Positions 35,942 to 44,934 of a stretch of 52,687 nt of DNA are shown piece by piece. Position 1 is the stretch's first letter, and every line of letters starts with the position of its first letter. The stretch is from positions 1 through 52,687 of the forward strand of contig JAIESR010000080.1 of assembly GCA_019745775.1 (NCBI GenBank). Direction: 5' to 3'. The notes under the pieces were generated by a model. The model had not been told where the DNA came from, did not search any database, and saw only the letters and a program-made list of their open reading frames with translations. Made by a program: the position numbers and the translations under genes. Origin of the DNA: Xanthobacteraceae bacterium (GTDB lineage: Bacteria > Pseudomonadota > Alphaproteobacteria > Rhizobiales > Xanthobacteraceae).

Positions 35942-36687
35942 GACGAAGTCCTTTGCAATGCATTGTCCTGCGGCGGCCGGTCGCCGAACAGAATCTCGAT
36001 GTGCGCGCGCATCAGCGCGCGGATATCGAGCGGCGCGAAGCGGTCGAACATGCCGTTCCAGACCAGCGCCATGAGCGCCGGCGAGACGAGGAGCTGCGGG
36101 AAGCGCACCAGCGCGTCGCTCTTGAGCTCGCCACGCGCGACGGCGCGGCCGAGCATCGCGCGCAGCGCCGCCACCACCCGCTCGATCACCTCGTGGTAGT
36201 AGAATTCGGCGATCTTCGGAAAGCGCGCGCCTTCGGTGATGATGAGCCGCAGCACGTCCTTGCGGCGCGTGCCGAAAATCTCGCGCGCGAAGATGTCGGC
36301 GATCATCTCGGCGATCATGCGCGCGGGGACGTCGCGCATTTGCGCGGTCTCGATGTTCCCGACCACCGGCGACAGCGTCGCGCGCACGAGCTCCTGGAAC
36401 AGGCTCTCCTTGTCGCGGAAGTAGAGATAGATCGTGCCCTTGGCGACGCCGGCGCGGCGCGCGACGTCGTCGAGACGGGTCGCGGCGAAGCCCGACACGG
36501 CGAATTCTTCGAGCGCGGCGGCGAGGATCGCGTCGCGCCGCTCGGCCGCCCGGGCGGCGCGGATGCCGCGCGCAGGAGCCGCCGCAGAAGTCGTTGCCGG
36601 CACCTTTGGCGGCGCACGGCCCGGCCGCCGCCTCTCCTCCCGGGTTGCGTTCTGCGCCGCGCGCTTTGCGGTCTGCCGGCGGGCCAT
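35938..36687 (-). CDS. TetR-family repressor of the efflux operon
   Basis: 249 residues from ATG 36687; a TTG at 36696 is possible. A basic, Pro/Ala-rich tail of about 50 residues precedes the TetR HTH (RRDAILAAALEEFAVSGFAATRLDDVARRAGVAKGTIYLYFRDKE in sections, about 50-95), unusually far from the N-terminus. The C-terminal part is the ligand-binding dimer domain. First gene of a four-gene operon with HlyD, ATPase and permease, joined by ATGA overlaps. The palindrome at 36704-36721 is the likely operator. Confidence 0.92.
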   Translation of the reverse strand: MARRQTAKRAAQNATREERRRPGRAPPKVPATTSAAAPARGIRAARAAERRDAILAAALEEFAVSGFAATRLDDVARRAGVAKGTIYLYFRDKESLFQELVRATLSPVVGNIETAQMRDVPARMIAEMIADIFAREIFGTRRKDVLRLIITEGARFPKIAEFYYHEVIERVVAALRAMLGRAVARGELKSDALVRFPQLLVSPALMALVWNGMFDRFAPLDIRALMRAHIEILFGDRPPQDNALQRTSS

Positions 36688-36703
36688 CCTGCTCAATCCA
36701 AAC

Positions 36704-36721
36704 TGACTGACTGGTCAGTCA
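36704..36721 (-). promoter_or_regulatory. Perfect palindrome, likely TetR operator
   Basis: TGACTGAC-TG-GTCAGTCA: two exact eight-base arms around a two-base centre, 17 bp upstream of the tetR ATG. It contains the TGACTGAC..GTCAGTCA pattern common for TetR-type efflux repressors. A possible -10 (tattat, on the minus strand at about 36720-36727) overlaps its edge, so repressor binding would block the promoter and make the operon autoregulated. Confidence 0.85.
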
Positions 36722-37110
36722 TAATATGAGGTTGCCTCGCTGGTTGCAACAGCAGCGAAAAGTTCATCGGCGTCGGACGGTCTGGCGCGCCCCCATCCGA
36801 GCGAAACGTTCGCGCGCCTCTCCCGGCGGGACCAGCGGCATTTTCTTTCATCTTCTTTCATCGCCCGGCGTCGAGTGTAAGATCCGGGTGTGATGAATAG
36901 TCTTTATAAATCATTGTCTTAGGTTCGAAACTTACATTCTTACGGCTCTTACCACTATGCGCCATGCCTTCGACACGAGTTCGGGGCCTTCGCACGTCCC
37001 GCTTCGACTCCGTTTGTCTCCGGAGACGCCTGGATGAGCGGAACCGACCTCACTTTAGGCATTTTTGCACATTGCTGTCAAGGACTGACTTCCTATCGCG
37101 ACGATCGTCA
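36722..37110. other. Intergenic region between the efflux operon and the serpin gene
   Basis: About 390 bp with an AT-rich centre (36860-36950, including ctttataaatcatt) that likely holds the divergent promoters. No gene is supported here; the 36964 reading frame has no ribosome site or recognisable content. Confidence 0.45.
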
Positions 37111-37242
37111 ATGAGCAAGCCGATCAACCCAAAAGCCCCGCCGTTCGCATCGCGCGGTGAACCCGCCGGCGCCGCTTCCCGACCAATCAAGATGGACACC
37201 GCGCCGTGCATCCATGTCGCAACCTGCGGATGGAAGGGATGA
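37111..37242 (+). CDS. Small ORF coupled to the serpin gene (tentative)
   Basis: 43 residues starting MSKPINPKAPPF, with two Cys near the end (PCIHVATC). The TGA stop at 37240-37242 overlaps the ATG at 37239 of the serpin frame in an ATGA arrangement. No strong ribosome site. It may be a leader peptide, or a chance frame. Confidence 0.3.
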   Translation: MSKPINPKAPPFASRGEPAGAASRPIKMDTAPCIHVATCGWKG

Positions 37243-38519
37243 GCCGATTCCGCCGGGAGCTCAGGATCATGTCGAGCTGCGTGGCGGCGGTAATGCTGCC
37301 GGTTGCGGCGGGCGCCGTGCTCGGCGGCCTGGTGGCGGCGTTGCTGCCGGCGCCGCAGCCGCGACCGTCGACCCTCGCCTCCGAGGGAAGCGTCATCGAG
37401 CTCTCCGAGGCGTACAATTCATCGGGCCAGCAGCTGTTCGCGCGGCTTGCGGCGGCGCCCGGCGATCCGCGCAATATCGTCGTCTCGCCCTACTCGATCG
37501 GCACCGCGATGGCGCTTGCACTCTCCGGCGCGCGCGGCGGCACCGAGACCGAGATGATCCGCGTGCTGCGCCACAGCCTGTCACGCGAGGAGGTCAATAG
37601 TGCCAATGCCGAGGCGCTCGCCATCCTGAACCAGTATGGGCGCAGCGGCTCGCTGTTCTCGAAATCGAGCCCCACGAAATTGGCCGTGGCGAATGCAGTG
37701 ATGCTGACGCAGCAAGGCGGCGCGATTTCGCCCGACTATCTCGCGACGGCCAAGGCCAACTACGCGGCCGAGATTTTCAGGAACGCCGACATCGCCGCCG
37801 TCAACAATTGGGTCAGCCGCAGGACCGAGGGCAAGATCGACAAGATCCTCGACAAGCTCGATCCGACCACCGTGGCGGTGCTGCTGAATGCCGTCTATCT
37901 CAAAGCCCCGTGGCGCGAGCCGTTCGACAAGAGGCTCACGCGGACCGCGTCCTTTGCGATCTCGCCGTCACAGAGCGTGCAGGTGCAGATGATGCATCGC
38001 GACGGGCTTTACCCGGTCGTCCACGAGCCGGGGTTCTCCGCCATCCGCATCCCCTATGCCGCGCCGCAGCTTTCGATGGTCATCGTGCGGCCGGACCAGG
38101 TCGACGCCCTGCCGGACGTCATCGGCCGGCTCGACGGCCTGGCCTTGCGAGGCCTGTTCGCGCGCCTGAGACGCTCCGCGCAGCGCGTCGATCTGGGTTT
38201 GCCACGCTTCAAGACCGAGTTCGAGGTCACGCTGAAGGATCACTTTCGCGCCCTGGGCATGACCCAGGCGTTCGACGGCGCCAAAGCCGATTTCCGCGGC
38301 ATGGCCGGCGGATCAGGGGGAGTCCACATCAAGGACGTGATGCACAAGGCCGTCATCGAGGTGGCGGAGGAAGGCACCGAAGCAGCCGCCGCGACGGCCG
38401 TGCACATGATCGCGTCCGGGCCTGCGCCGTTCCATGTGGACCGTCCGTTCGCATTCTATATGGTCGAAGGCACTACCAACGCGATCCTGTTTCAGGGCCG
38501 CATCGTCGATCCGCTATAG
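37239..38519 (+). CDS. Serpin-family protease inhibitor, exported
   Basis: 426 residues from ATG 37239; GTG 37206, ATG 37230 and ATG 37269 (best ribosome site, GGGAG) are alternatives. N-terminal basic region and hydrophobic segment (about 12-37) look like a signal peptide or anchor. The serpin fold follows: NIVVSPYSIGTAMALALSGARG, breach-region NAVYLKAPWREPF, and the hinge EEGTEAAAATAV (about 377-388) with the small residues needed for loop insertion, so an inhibitory serpin. Reactive loop about 382-397; P1 not certain. Ends with the family's F-x-V-DRPFAFYMVEG. Bacterial serpins are rare; likely protects the envelope from proteases. Confidence 0.9.
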   Translation: MSRFRRELRIMSSCVAAVMLPVAAGAVLGGLVAALLPAPQPRPSTLASEGSVIELSEAYNSSGQQLFARLAAAPGDPRNIVVSPYSIGTAMALALSGARGGTETEMIRVLRHSLSREEVNSANAEALAILNQYGRSGSLFSKSSPTKLAVANAVMLTQQGGAISPDYLATAKANYAAEIFRNADIAAVNNWVSRRTEGKIDKILDKLDPTTVAVLLNAVYLKAPWREPFDKRLTRTASFAISPSQSVQVQMMHRDGLYPVVHEPGFSAIRIPYAAPQLSMVIVRPDQVDALPDVIGRLDGLALRGLFARLRRSAQRVDLGLPRFKTEFEVTLKDHFRALGMTQAFDGAKADFRGMAGGSGGVHIKDVMHKAVIEVAEEGTEAAAATAVHMIASGPAPFHVDRPFAFYMVEGTTNAILFQGRIVDPL

Positions 38520-38524
38520 TTGCT

Positions 38525-38604
38525 AGCCCGCATTGAGCGAAGCGAAATGCGGGACAGTAGGCCCCGGGTTTCGTTTGCACTCAACCCGGGCTAAGAAGGC
38601 ACAG
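38525..38604. repeat. Intergenic palindromic repeat
   Basis: Holds agcccgcattgagcgaagcg / aaatgcggga and ccccgggtttcgtttgcact / aacccgggcta. It is the same family as 19090-19165 and lies between two convergent genes. Confidence 0.65.
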
Positions 38605-38610
38605 CCGCGG

Positions 38611-38991
38611 TCACCCCTTGGCGTCGCACACGAAGGCGCGGATCACGCAGTCCTTGCCGCCGTTCGAATAGCACTGCTTGAGCGCCGCGTTCTGCGCCGG
38701 CCCGAGCCGAGCGGCGGCGGCGAAGCCGTACGAGCCGCAGGCGTTGCGCATGTCGACCGCGAAGGCGGCGCAGTTCATGTTCGTCGACGCCACCACCCTG
38801 CAGCCCTTGCCGGTGCATTTGCGCATCGCCTCGGCGCGCGCCGCTTCCGCGCCGGGCTGGTCGTAGGCAACGCCATAGGCGCCGCACGGCCCGATCGCCA
38901 GCGCGCCGGCGGCATGCACCAATCCGACCATTGCAAGAACGAACGCTCCCGCGACGGCAATGCGCGCGGCAGCCCGGCCGAAGGTCGCCAT
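38611..38991 (-). CDS. DUF4189 secreted protein
   Basis: 126 residues from ATG 38991, after GGGGAGGGG. Signal peptide at residues 1-31 (ending VHAAGALA). The mature part has six Cys and repeated A-x-A-x-x-C patterns (AMRKCTGKGCRVVAST, ALKQCYSNGGKDCVIRAFVC), the plan of DUF4189, whose members have disulfide-linked repeats. Function unknown; periplasmic. Confidence 0.85.
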   Translation of the reverse strand: MATFGRAAARIAVAGAFVLAMVGLVHAAGALAIGPCGAYGVAYDQPGAEAARAEAMRKCTGKGCRVVASTNMNCAAFAVDMRNACGSYGFAAAARLGPAQNAALKQCYSNGGKDCVIRAFVCDAKG

Positions 38992-39059
38992 GAACCCCTC
39001 CCCCGAGGACGGTAGAACCTTACGCGGCAACGGTTTCGACTTGGTGAACTCGATCTTTC

Positions 39060-39205
39060 TCCGCCTCACCCTGGGGAAGGTGCCATAAGCGCGTTTGCGC
39101 GCGTCTTCGACGCGCTGTGGCACCCGTCTCGAAGGGCGAGGCGGCCACAGCCGGGCGGCCTATGGTTCGAGACGGTCGCTTCGCGACCCCTCGCCATGAG
39201 GCCGG
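39060..39205. repeat. Intergenic palindromic repeats
   Basis: Contains gtctcgaagggcgaggcgg and ggttcgagacggtcgcttcg / cgacccctcgccatgagg, which belong to the cctcatcctgagg family seen between groES and groEL, plus an inner hairpin (gcgcgtttgcgcgc). Lies upstream of the DUF4189 gene and after the molybdopterin fusion gene. Confidence 0.55.
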
Positions 39206-39236
39206 TTGAGACCGAGCCTGCGCCAAACGGCACCGC

Positions 39237-40859
39237 CTACCCACCCTCGATCTCGGCCTTGACGCCGCGCAGCGCCTCCGGCGTGTCGACGTCGACGAGT
39301 GCGCCGTTGCCGGTCACCGGCACCTCGACCACGGCTTCGCTGTAGCGGCCGATCAGGTGGCGCGCGCCGATGTCCCCCTCGATGGCCATGAGATCGGGGA
39401 AGAAGCGCCGCGACCAAAGCACCGGATTGCCGCGGCGGCCGTCGAACACCGGCACCACCGCAAGCGCGCCCTTCTCCGGGTCGAACGCGGCGATCAACTG
39501 GTCGATCAGCGCGGCGTCGACCTGCGGCATGTCGCCGAGGCAGACCACGGCGCCGTCGGCCTCCGGCGGGATCGCCGCGATGCCGGTCTTCACCGAGCCG
39601 CCGAGGCCGTCGGCAAAATCGGGATTGTGCACGAGCCTGACCGGCAGGTCCTTCAGCGCGGCGGCGACGCGCTCCTGCTGGTGGCCGGTGACGACGATGA
39701 CCGGCGAGGCCTTCGAGGCGATCGCCTGCTCGGCGGCGATGCGCACCAAGGGCTTGCCGCCGATCTCCTCGAGCAGCTTGTTCGGCCCGCCCATGCGGGT
39801 CGAGCGCCCGGCGGCCAGCACGACCGCCGCGATGTGGTGATCATGCGGAACGACCGGCTCGTCGCGCGGCTGCGGGCGGGTCACGATCTCCATCAGCAGG
39901 CCGCCGACGCCGAGGCCGGTGATCGCCTCCCGCGGCACGTCGAGGCCCGCCAGCAGGCGCATCAGCACCCAGTCGAAGCCGTTTTCCTTGGGCGAGCGCG
40001 CGCAGCCCGGCGCGCCGAGCAGCGGCCGGCCGCGCGCCTCGGCGAGGAGCAGCAGGTTGCCGGGGTCGACCGGCATGCCGAAATGCTCGACCCGGCCGCC
40101 GATCGCCTCGACCGCGGCCGGGATCACGTCGCGGCGGTCGGCGATCGCGGAGGCGCCGAACACGATCACCAGCTCGGCGCCCTCGCGCAGCACCTCTTCG
40201 AGCGCCTGCGCCAGCGCGTCCTTGTCGTGCGGGACGCGGCGCTCGGCGACGATCATGGCGCCGGCGGGCGCGAGCCGCTCGGCGGCGACGCGCATGGTCT
40301 TGTCGATGACCTTGGTGGCGAGGCCGGGCAGCACGGTCGAGATCACGCCGACCTTGCGGATGCGATAAGGCGCCACCTTGATGAGCGGCGCGGCGGCCCG
40401 CGCCACCGACACCGCGGCGTCACGCAATGCGCCGGCGACGGCAAACGGGATGATCTTGACGGTCGCGATCATCTCGCCGGCGACCACCGGCTTGAACGCG
40501 GGCAGCGTCGCGAAGGTGACGGCCTCGTCGATCAGGTTGAGCGCGTCGATCGCCGTCTTGTTGACGACCAGCACGCCGGGGGCTTCCGAGAACAGGTTGG
40601 CGCGTCCGGTGAAGGCGCGCTCGACGCGCACCCCCTCGCCCGCCACCGCCTGGGCGATGTCGCTCGCGGCGACGTCCTCTGAGACATCGCCCGGCTCGAG
40701 CCGCGCCACCACGATCTCGGAGATGCCGGCGTCCTTCAACGCAGCGATTTCCTTCGCGCCGATCACCGCGCCCTTCTTGAGCACCAGCGCGCCCTTGCGG
40801 ATCGAATGGACGGCGACGCCGCCCTCCGCCTCGGCGATCGGGACCGCGCCGAATTTCAC
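39237..40859 (-). CDS. MoeA-like / MobA-like fusion for molybdenum cofactor maturation
   Basis: 540 residues from GTG 40859, overlapping the xdhC stop (GTGA). N-terminal half (about 1-335): molybdopterin-binding domain with VIVFGASAIADRRDVIPAA, the MogA/MoeA-type loop. C-terminal half (about 345-540): nucleotidyltransferase with AAVVLAAGRSTRMGGPNKLL (the NTP-binding LAAGxSxRMGxxK) and VCLGDMPQVD (metal DxP). This is the MocA/MobA-type enzyme that adds CMP or GMP to Mo-molybdopterin, here fused to a carrier domain. It ends the coxDE-xdhC operon, which serves a molybdohydroxylase encoded elsewhere. Confidence 0.93.
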   Translation of the reverse strand: MKFGAVPIAEAEGGVAVHSIRKGALVLKKGAVIGAKEIAALKDAGISEIVVARLEPGDVSEDVAASDIAQAVAGEGVRVERAFTGRANLFSEAPGVLVVNKTAIDALNLIDEAVTFATLPAFKPVVAGEMIATVKIIPFAVAGALRDAAVSVARAAAPLIKVAPYRIRKVGVISTVLPGLATKVIDKTMRVAAERLAPAGAMIVAERRVPHDKDALAQALEEVLREGAELVIVFGASAIADRRDVIPAAVEAIGGRVEHFGMPVDPGNLLLLAEARGRPLLGAPGCARSPKENGFDWVLMRLLAGLDVPREAITGLGVGGLLMEIVTRPQPRDEPVVPHDHHIAAVVLAAGRSTRMGGPNKLLEEIGGKPLVRIAAEQAIASKASPVIVVTGHQQERVAAALKDLPVRLVHNPDFADGLGGSVKTGIAAIPPEADGAVVCLGDMPQVDAALIDQLIAAFDPEKGALAVVPVFDGRRGNPVLWSRRFFPDLMAIEGDIGARHLIGRYSEAVVEVPVTGNGALVDVDTPEALRGVKAEIEGG

Positions 40860-41587
40860 GATGCCTTCTCCAGGGTCTTCTCCAGAGGCGCGTCCGGCGC
40901 TTTTTGCGGTCCTTGCCGCAGGCGCGCGGTGATCTCGCCCATGATCGCGACCGCGATCTCGGCCGGCGACACGGCGCCGATCGGCAGGCCAATGGGGGCA
41001 TGGATGCGCGCGAGGTCGGCGTCGGAAAAACCCTGGCCCTTCAGGCGCTCGAGGCGGCGGCCGTGGGTCTTACGCGAACCGAGCGCGCCGATATAGAAGC
41101 AGTCGCGCGAAAGCGCATGGACGAGCGCCGGGTCGTCGATCTTCGGATCGTGGGTAAGCGCGATGAACGCCGTGTAGTGGTCGACGCCCAGCGGCGGCAG
41201 CGCCACGTCCGGCCACTCGGCGATGACCTTCACGTCCGGGAAGCGCTCCTGCGTGGCGAAGGCGGTGCGCGGATCGACGATGGTGACGTCGTAGCCGAGC
41301 AGCCTGGCGATCGGCGCCAGCGCCTGGCTGATGTGCACCGCCCCGGTGACCACGATGCGCGGCGCCGGCACGTGCACGGTGAGGAAGACCTTGCCCTGCG
41401 GCGTGTCCTCCGCCATGCCGCTCTTGCCGCTGCGGATGTGCTTCTCGATCACGTCCTTGAGCGGATCCCTGGCGACATCGGCGGCCTTGACGAGGCGCTG
41501 CTCGCCGGTCGCCTCGTTGGTGACGACGACGGCGGCACGGCGCGCATCGCGCTCGGCATTGAGCGATTTGAGGATGTCGAGTTTCAT
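40856..41587 (-). CDS. XdhC-family protein, Rossmann domain
   Basis: 243 residues. The C-terminal XdhC Rossmann domain is complete: IVVTGAVHISQALAPIARLLGYDVTIVDPR and FIALTHDPKIDDPALVHALSR..FYIGALGSRKTHGRR. XdhC and CoxF hold the molybdenum cofactor, add the terminal sulfur with the help of a desulfurase, and insert it into xanthine dehydrogenase or CO dehydrogenase. The N-terminal XdhC_CoxI domain is encoded separately at 42163-42492. ATG overlaps the stop of the DUF559 gene by four bases. Confidence 0.92.
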   Translation of the reverse strand: MKLDILKSLNAERDARRAAVVVTNEATGEQRLVKAADVARDPLKDVIEKHIRSGKSGMAEDTPQGKVFLTVHVPAPRIVVTGAVHISQALAPIARLLGYDVTIVDPRTAFATQERFPDVKVIAEWPDVALPPLGVDHYTAFIALTHDPKIDDPALVHALSRDCFYIGALGSRKTHGRRLERLKGQGFSDADLARIHAPIGLPIGAVSPAEIAVAIMGEITARLRQGPQKAPDAPLEKTLEKAS

Positions 41588-42051
41588 CGCATGTCCCTCC
41601 GCGCGTTCGTCAGGTCGCGCGAGTTTGATAGATCGGGCGGCGTACTCGGTGCGTCCCCTCCCCCCTTGCGGGGGAGGGTTAGGGAGGGGGGTAGCGGCTC
41701 CTGCACGGCCTCAGCCACGCGCTCCAACACGCCGCGGAGATTCTTCAGCACGTCATTGTTCCAGAACCGTAAAATGCGAAAGCCTTGGGAACGCAACCAT
41801 GCGTCGCGTTTGGCGTCGTATGCGGCTTGATCTGACTCGTGCTGCCCGCCGTCGATCTCAATGATCAGCCGAGCTTCAAGGCAAACAAAATCGACGATGT
41901 AGGGACCGACCGGGAGCTGACGCCGAAACGACAAGCCCATGAAGCGATGCGCGCGCAGCCGCTGCCAGATTTTCGTTTCGGCGTCGGTCATGTCTCGCCG
42001 AAGCGCGCGGGCGCGTGAACGGTGACGAACTGAAATGGCGCGATGCGGCAT
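41584..42051 (-). CDS. DUF559 endonuclease-domain protein
   Basis: 155 residues from ATG 42051 (TTG 42057 also open). VSR/PD-(D/E)xK-type nuclease fold: MTDAETKIWQRLRAHRF, FRRQLPVGPYIVDFVCLEARLIIEIDGGQH (Asp, Glu and the EID motif as metal ligands) and LRSQGFRILRFWNNDVL. The last 45 residues, from EPLPPSLTLPRKGGGD on, are encoded by a palindromic repeat and downstream spacer rather than a conserved domain. The gene lies between inverted copies of that repeat (41643-41694 and 42058-42121), inside a molybdoenzyme operon. Confidence 0.9.
   Translation of the reverse strand: MPHRAISVRHRSRARALRRDMTDAETKIWQRLRAHRFMGLSFRRQLPVGPYIVDFVCLEARLIIEIDGGQHESDQAAYDAKRDAWLRSQGFRILRFWNNDVLKNLRGVLERVAEAVQEPLPPSLTLPRKGGGDAPSTPPDLSNSRDLTNARRDMR
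41643..41694 (+). repeat. Left inverted repeat bounding the DUF559 gene
   Basis: Reads tactcggtgc, then cctccccccttgcggggga, then gggaggggggtag. It overlaps the 3' coding end of the DUF559 gene. The minus strand of 42058-42121 carries the same three blocks in the same order, so the pair is inverted. Confidence 0.85.
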
Positions 42052-42057
42052 GGGCAA

Positions 42058-42121
42058 CTACCCCCCTCCCGGCCGGCTTCGCCGGCCGACCTCCCCCGCA
42101 AGGGGGGAGGTGCACCGAGTA
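42058..42121 (-). repeat. Right inverted repeat bounding the DUF559 gene
   Basis: On the minus strand reads tactcggtgc, then cctccccccttgcggggga, a ccggcgaagccgg hairpin absent from the left copy, then gggaggggggtag. It ends seven bases before the DUF559 ATG. Confidence 0.85.
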
Positions 42122-42162
42122 TGACGCACGGCACTAGGCAGAATGAGTTGCGCGGTCACACT

Positions 42163-42492
42163 CTACTCCACCTTCTCCACATAGACCCGGATGGTGCCGC
42201 CGCAGGACAGCCCGACCTTCCAGGCGGTCTCGTCGGCAACGCCGAATTCCAGCGTCTTCGGCTTGCCGCTCTCGATCACGTCGAGCGCCTCGGTCACCAC
42301 CGCGCCCTCGACGCAGCCGCCGGAGACGCTGCCGAGGAAATTGCCCTCGTCGTCGATGACGAGGTTCGAGCCGACCGGCCGCGGCGCCGAGCCCCAGGTC
42401 TCGACCACGGTGGCGAGCGCCACGCCCTTGCCGGCCTTGCGCCAGTCCTCGGCGGCCTTGAGGATATCGTCGTCGGTTGCGAGCGTTGCCAT
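42163..42492 (-). CDS. XdhC_CoxI-domain protein
   Basis: 109 residues, a stand-alone XdhC N-terminal domain: KGVALATVVETWGSAPRPVGS, then GSVSGGCVEGAVV (conserved SGGCxE with Cys) and ETAWKVGLSCGGTIRVYVE (GLxCGG with Cys). In the family these Cys residues are linked with cofactor sulfuration. Works with the Rossmann half at 40856. Lies between the VWA gene and the DUF559 cassette, on the same strand. Confidence 0.92.
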   Translation of the reverse strand: MATLATDDDILKAAEDWRKAGKGVALATVVETWGSAPRPVGSNLVIDDEGNFLGSVSGGCVEGAVVTEALDVIESGKPKTLEFGVADETAWKVGLSCGGTIRVYVEKVE

Positions 42493-42532
42493 GCGATGCC
42501 TCCGTCTCTGACCTTATGTAATCTCACCTTAT

Positions 42533-42628
42533 GTAGGGTGGGTTAGGCGCGAAAGCGCCGTAACCCACCAGACTCGCGGCATGTTCAACTGGTGGGTTAC
42601 GCGCCGAAGTGGCGCTAACCCACCCTAC
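42533..42628. repeat. Nested inverted repeat at the 3' end of the VWA gene
   Basis: Outer arms gtagggtgggttaggcgc (42533-42550) and gcgctaacccaccctac (42612-42628), inner arms gtaacccaccag and ctggtgggttac. It slightly overlaps the VWA gene's 3' coding end (stop at 42625-42627). Confidence 0.8.
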
Positions 42629-43821
42629 GCCGCCTTTTCCAGCCATTCCTTCGGATTGCCGCCCCGCCCGCCGTGGGTCGACAGCGCGCGGACCAGGTCT
42701 CCCATCGCCTCCAGATTGTGAATCGGACGCAATTCGTCAACATGCGGCAGCATCGAACGGATGCCGCGGGCCTTGGCCTCGAAGCCCGAGAACCGCAAGA
42801 GCGGGTTGAGCCAGATCAGCCGGCGGCAGGAACGGTGCAGCCGGTCGATCTCGAAGGCGAGCTCCTCGCCGCCGTCGCGCTCGAGCCCGTCGGTAATCAG
42901 GAGCACGATCGCACCCTGGGTGAGCACGCGCCGCGCCCACAGCTTGTTGAAACCATGCAGCGAGGTGGCGATGCGCGTGCCGCCCGACCAGTCGTCGACG
43001 CTCGCGGTCACCTGGGCGAGCGCCTCGTCGGGGTCCTTCTGCTTGAGCGCGCGGGTGACGTTGGTCAGCCGCGTGCCGAACAGGAAAGTGTGCACGCGCT
43101 TTCGCGCATCGGTCACCGCATGCAGGAAGTGCAGGAACAGCCGGGTATACTGGCTCATGGAGCCGGAGATATCGAGCAGTGCGACGATCGGCGGCTGGCG
43201 GGTCTTCGGCCCGAGGAATTTGAGGTCGATCAGCGCGCCGCCGGCCTTCAGGCTCGCCCGCAGCGTGCGGCGCATGTCGACGATGTGGCCGCGCGGATGC
43301 GGCGCAAGCCGCCGGGTCTTGATCTCGTCGAGCGGCAGCACGAGCCGCTGGAGCGCGGCCTTGGCGGCGGCGATCTCGGCGGCCGACATCTGCGCGAAGT
43401 CCTTCTTCTGGAGCAGCTCGCGGTCGGACACGGTGAGGCGCGCGTCGACCTCGATGTCGCGGGCGTCGCGCTCCAATTCGCGTAGCCCCGAGAACAGCGC
43501 CTCCTCGATGCGCTGCGCGCCCGGGCGCGGCGCCTCCTCTTCCTGCGGCGGGGCCTGCGCCACCAGCGAGGCCATCAGCTTGTCGAGGTAGTCGCGGCGG
43601 CGGAAGAAGATGCCGAACGCCTGGTCGAACAGCTCCGAATGCTCGTGGCGCTTCACGAACACCGCATGCAGCGTCCAGTAGAAGTCGGCGCGGGTGCCGA
43701 CCCCGGCGACGCGCAGCGCATCGAGCGCATCGAGCACCGAGCCCGGCCCGACCGGAATCCCGGCCGCGCGCAGCGCCCGCGCGAAGTAGACGATGTTGTC
43801 GGCCAGCCGTCCGTCGGCCAT
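42625..43821 (-). CDS. VWA-domain protein, CoxE-like
   Basis: 398 residues. N-terminal CoxE region (FARALRAAGIPVGPGSVLDAL), then a von Willebrand A domain with MIDAS motif DISGS at 217-221, Thr in SGGTRIA and Asp in LLITDGLER. CoxE and its MoxR partner form a chaperone that matures the Cu/Mo centre of CO dehydrogenase and related molybdoenzymes. Starts eight bases after the MoxR stop. Its stop lies within a palindromic repeat. Confidence 0.93.
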   Translation of the reverse strand: MADGRLADNIVYFARALRAAGIPVGPGSVLDALDALRVAGVGTRADFYWTLHAVFVKRHEHSELFDQAFGIFFRRRDYLDKLMASLVAQAPPQEEEAPRPGAQRIEEALFSGLRELERDARDIEVDARLTVSDRELLQKKDFAQMSAAEIAAAKAALQRLVLPLDEIKTRRLAPHPRGHIVDMRRTLRASLKAGGALIDLKFLGPKTRQPPIVALLDISGSMSQYTRLFLHFLHAVTDARKRVHTFLFGTRLTNVTRALKQKDPDEALAQVTASVDDWSGGTRIATSLHGFNKLWARRVLTQGAIVLLITDGLERDGGEELAFEIDRLHRSCRRLIWLNPLLRFSGFEAKARGIRSMLPHVDELRPIHNLEAMGDLVRALSTHGGRGGNPKEWLEKAA

Positions 43822-43829
43822 CGGCGATC

Positions 43830-44768
<939 letters not shown>

Positions 44769-44934
44769 GTCGACGGCATCTTTATCGTGTCTGCAAGGCG
44801 CGGGCCACCGCAATCGGGCATCGAGCAGCAGTGCGGCGGCCTGGCCTTGCTTGTCCGGGCTGGGTGAATAGTTAACGTCCGCTCGACGGATCCGTTCGTA
44901 ACCCCGGCTGCGGCCGTCGAAATTCCCCCGCAAT

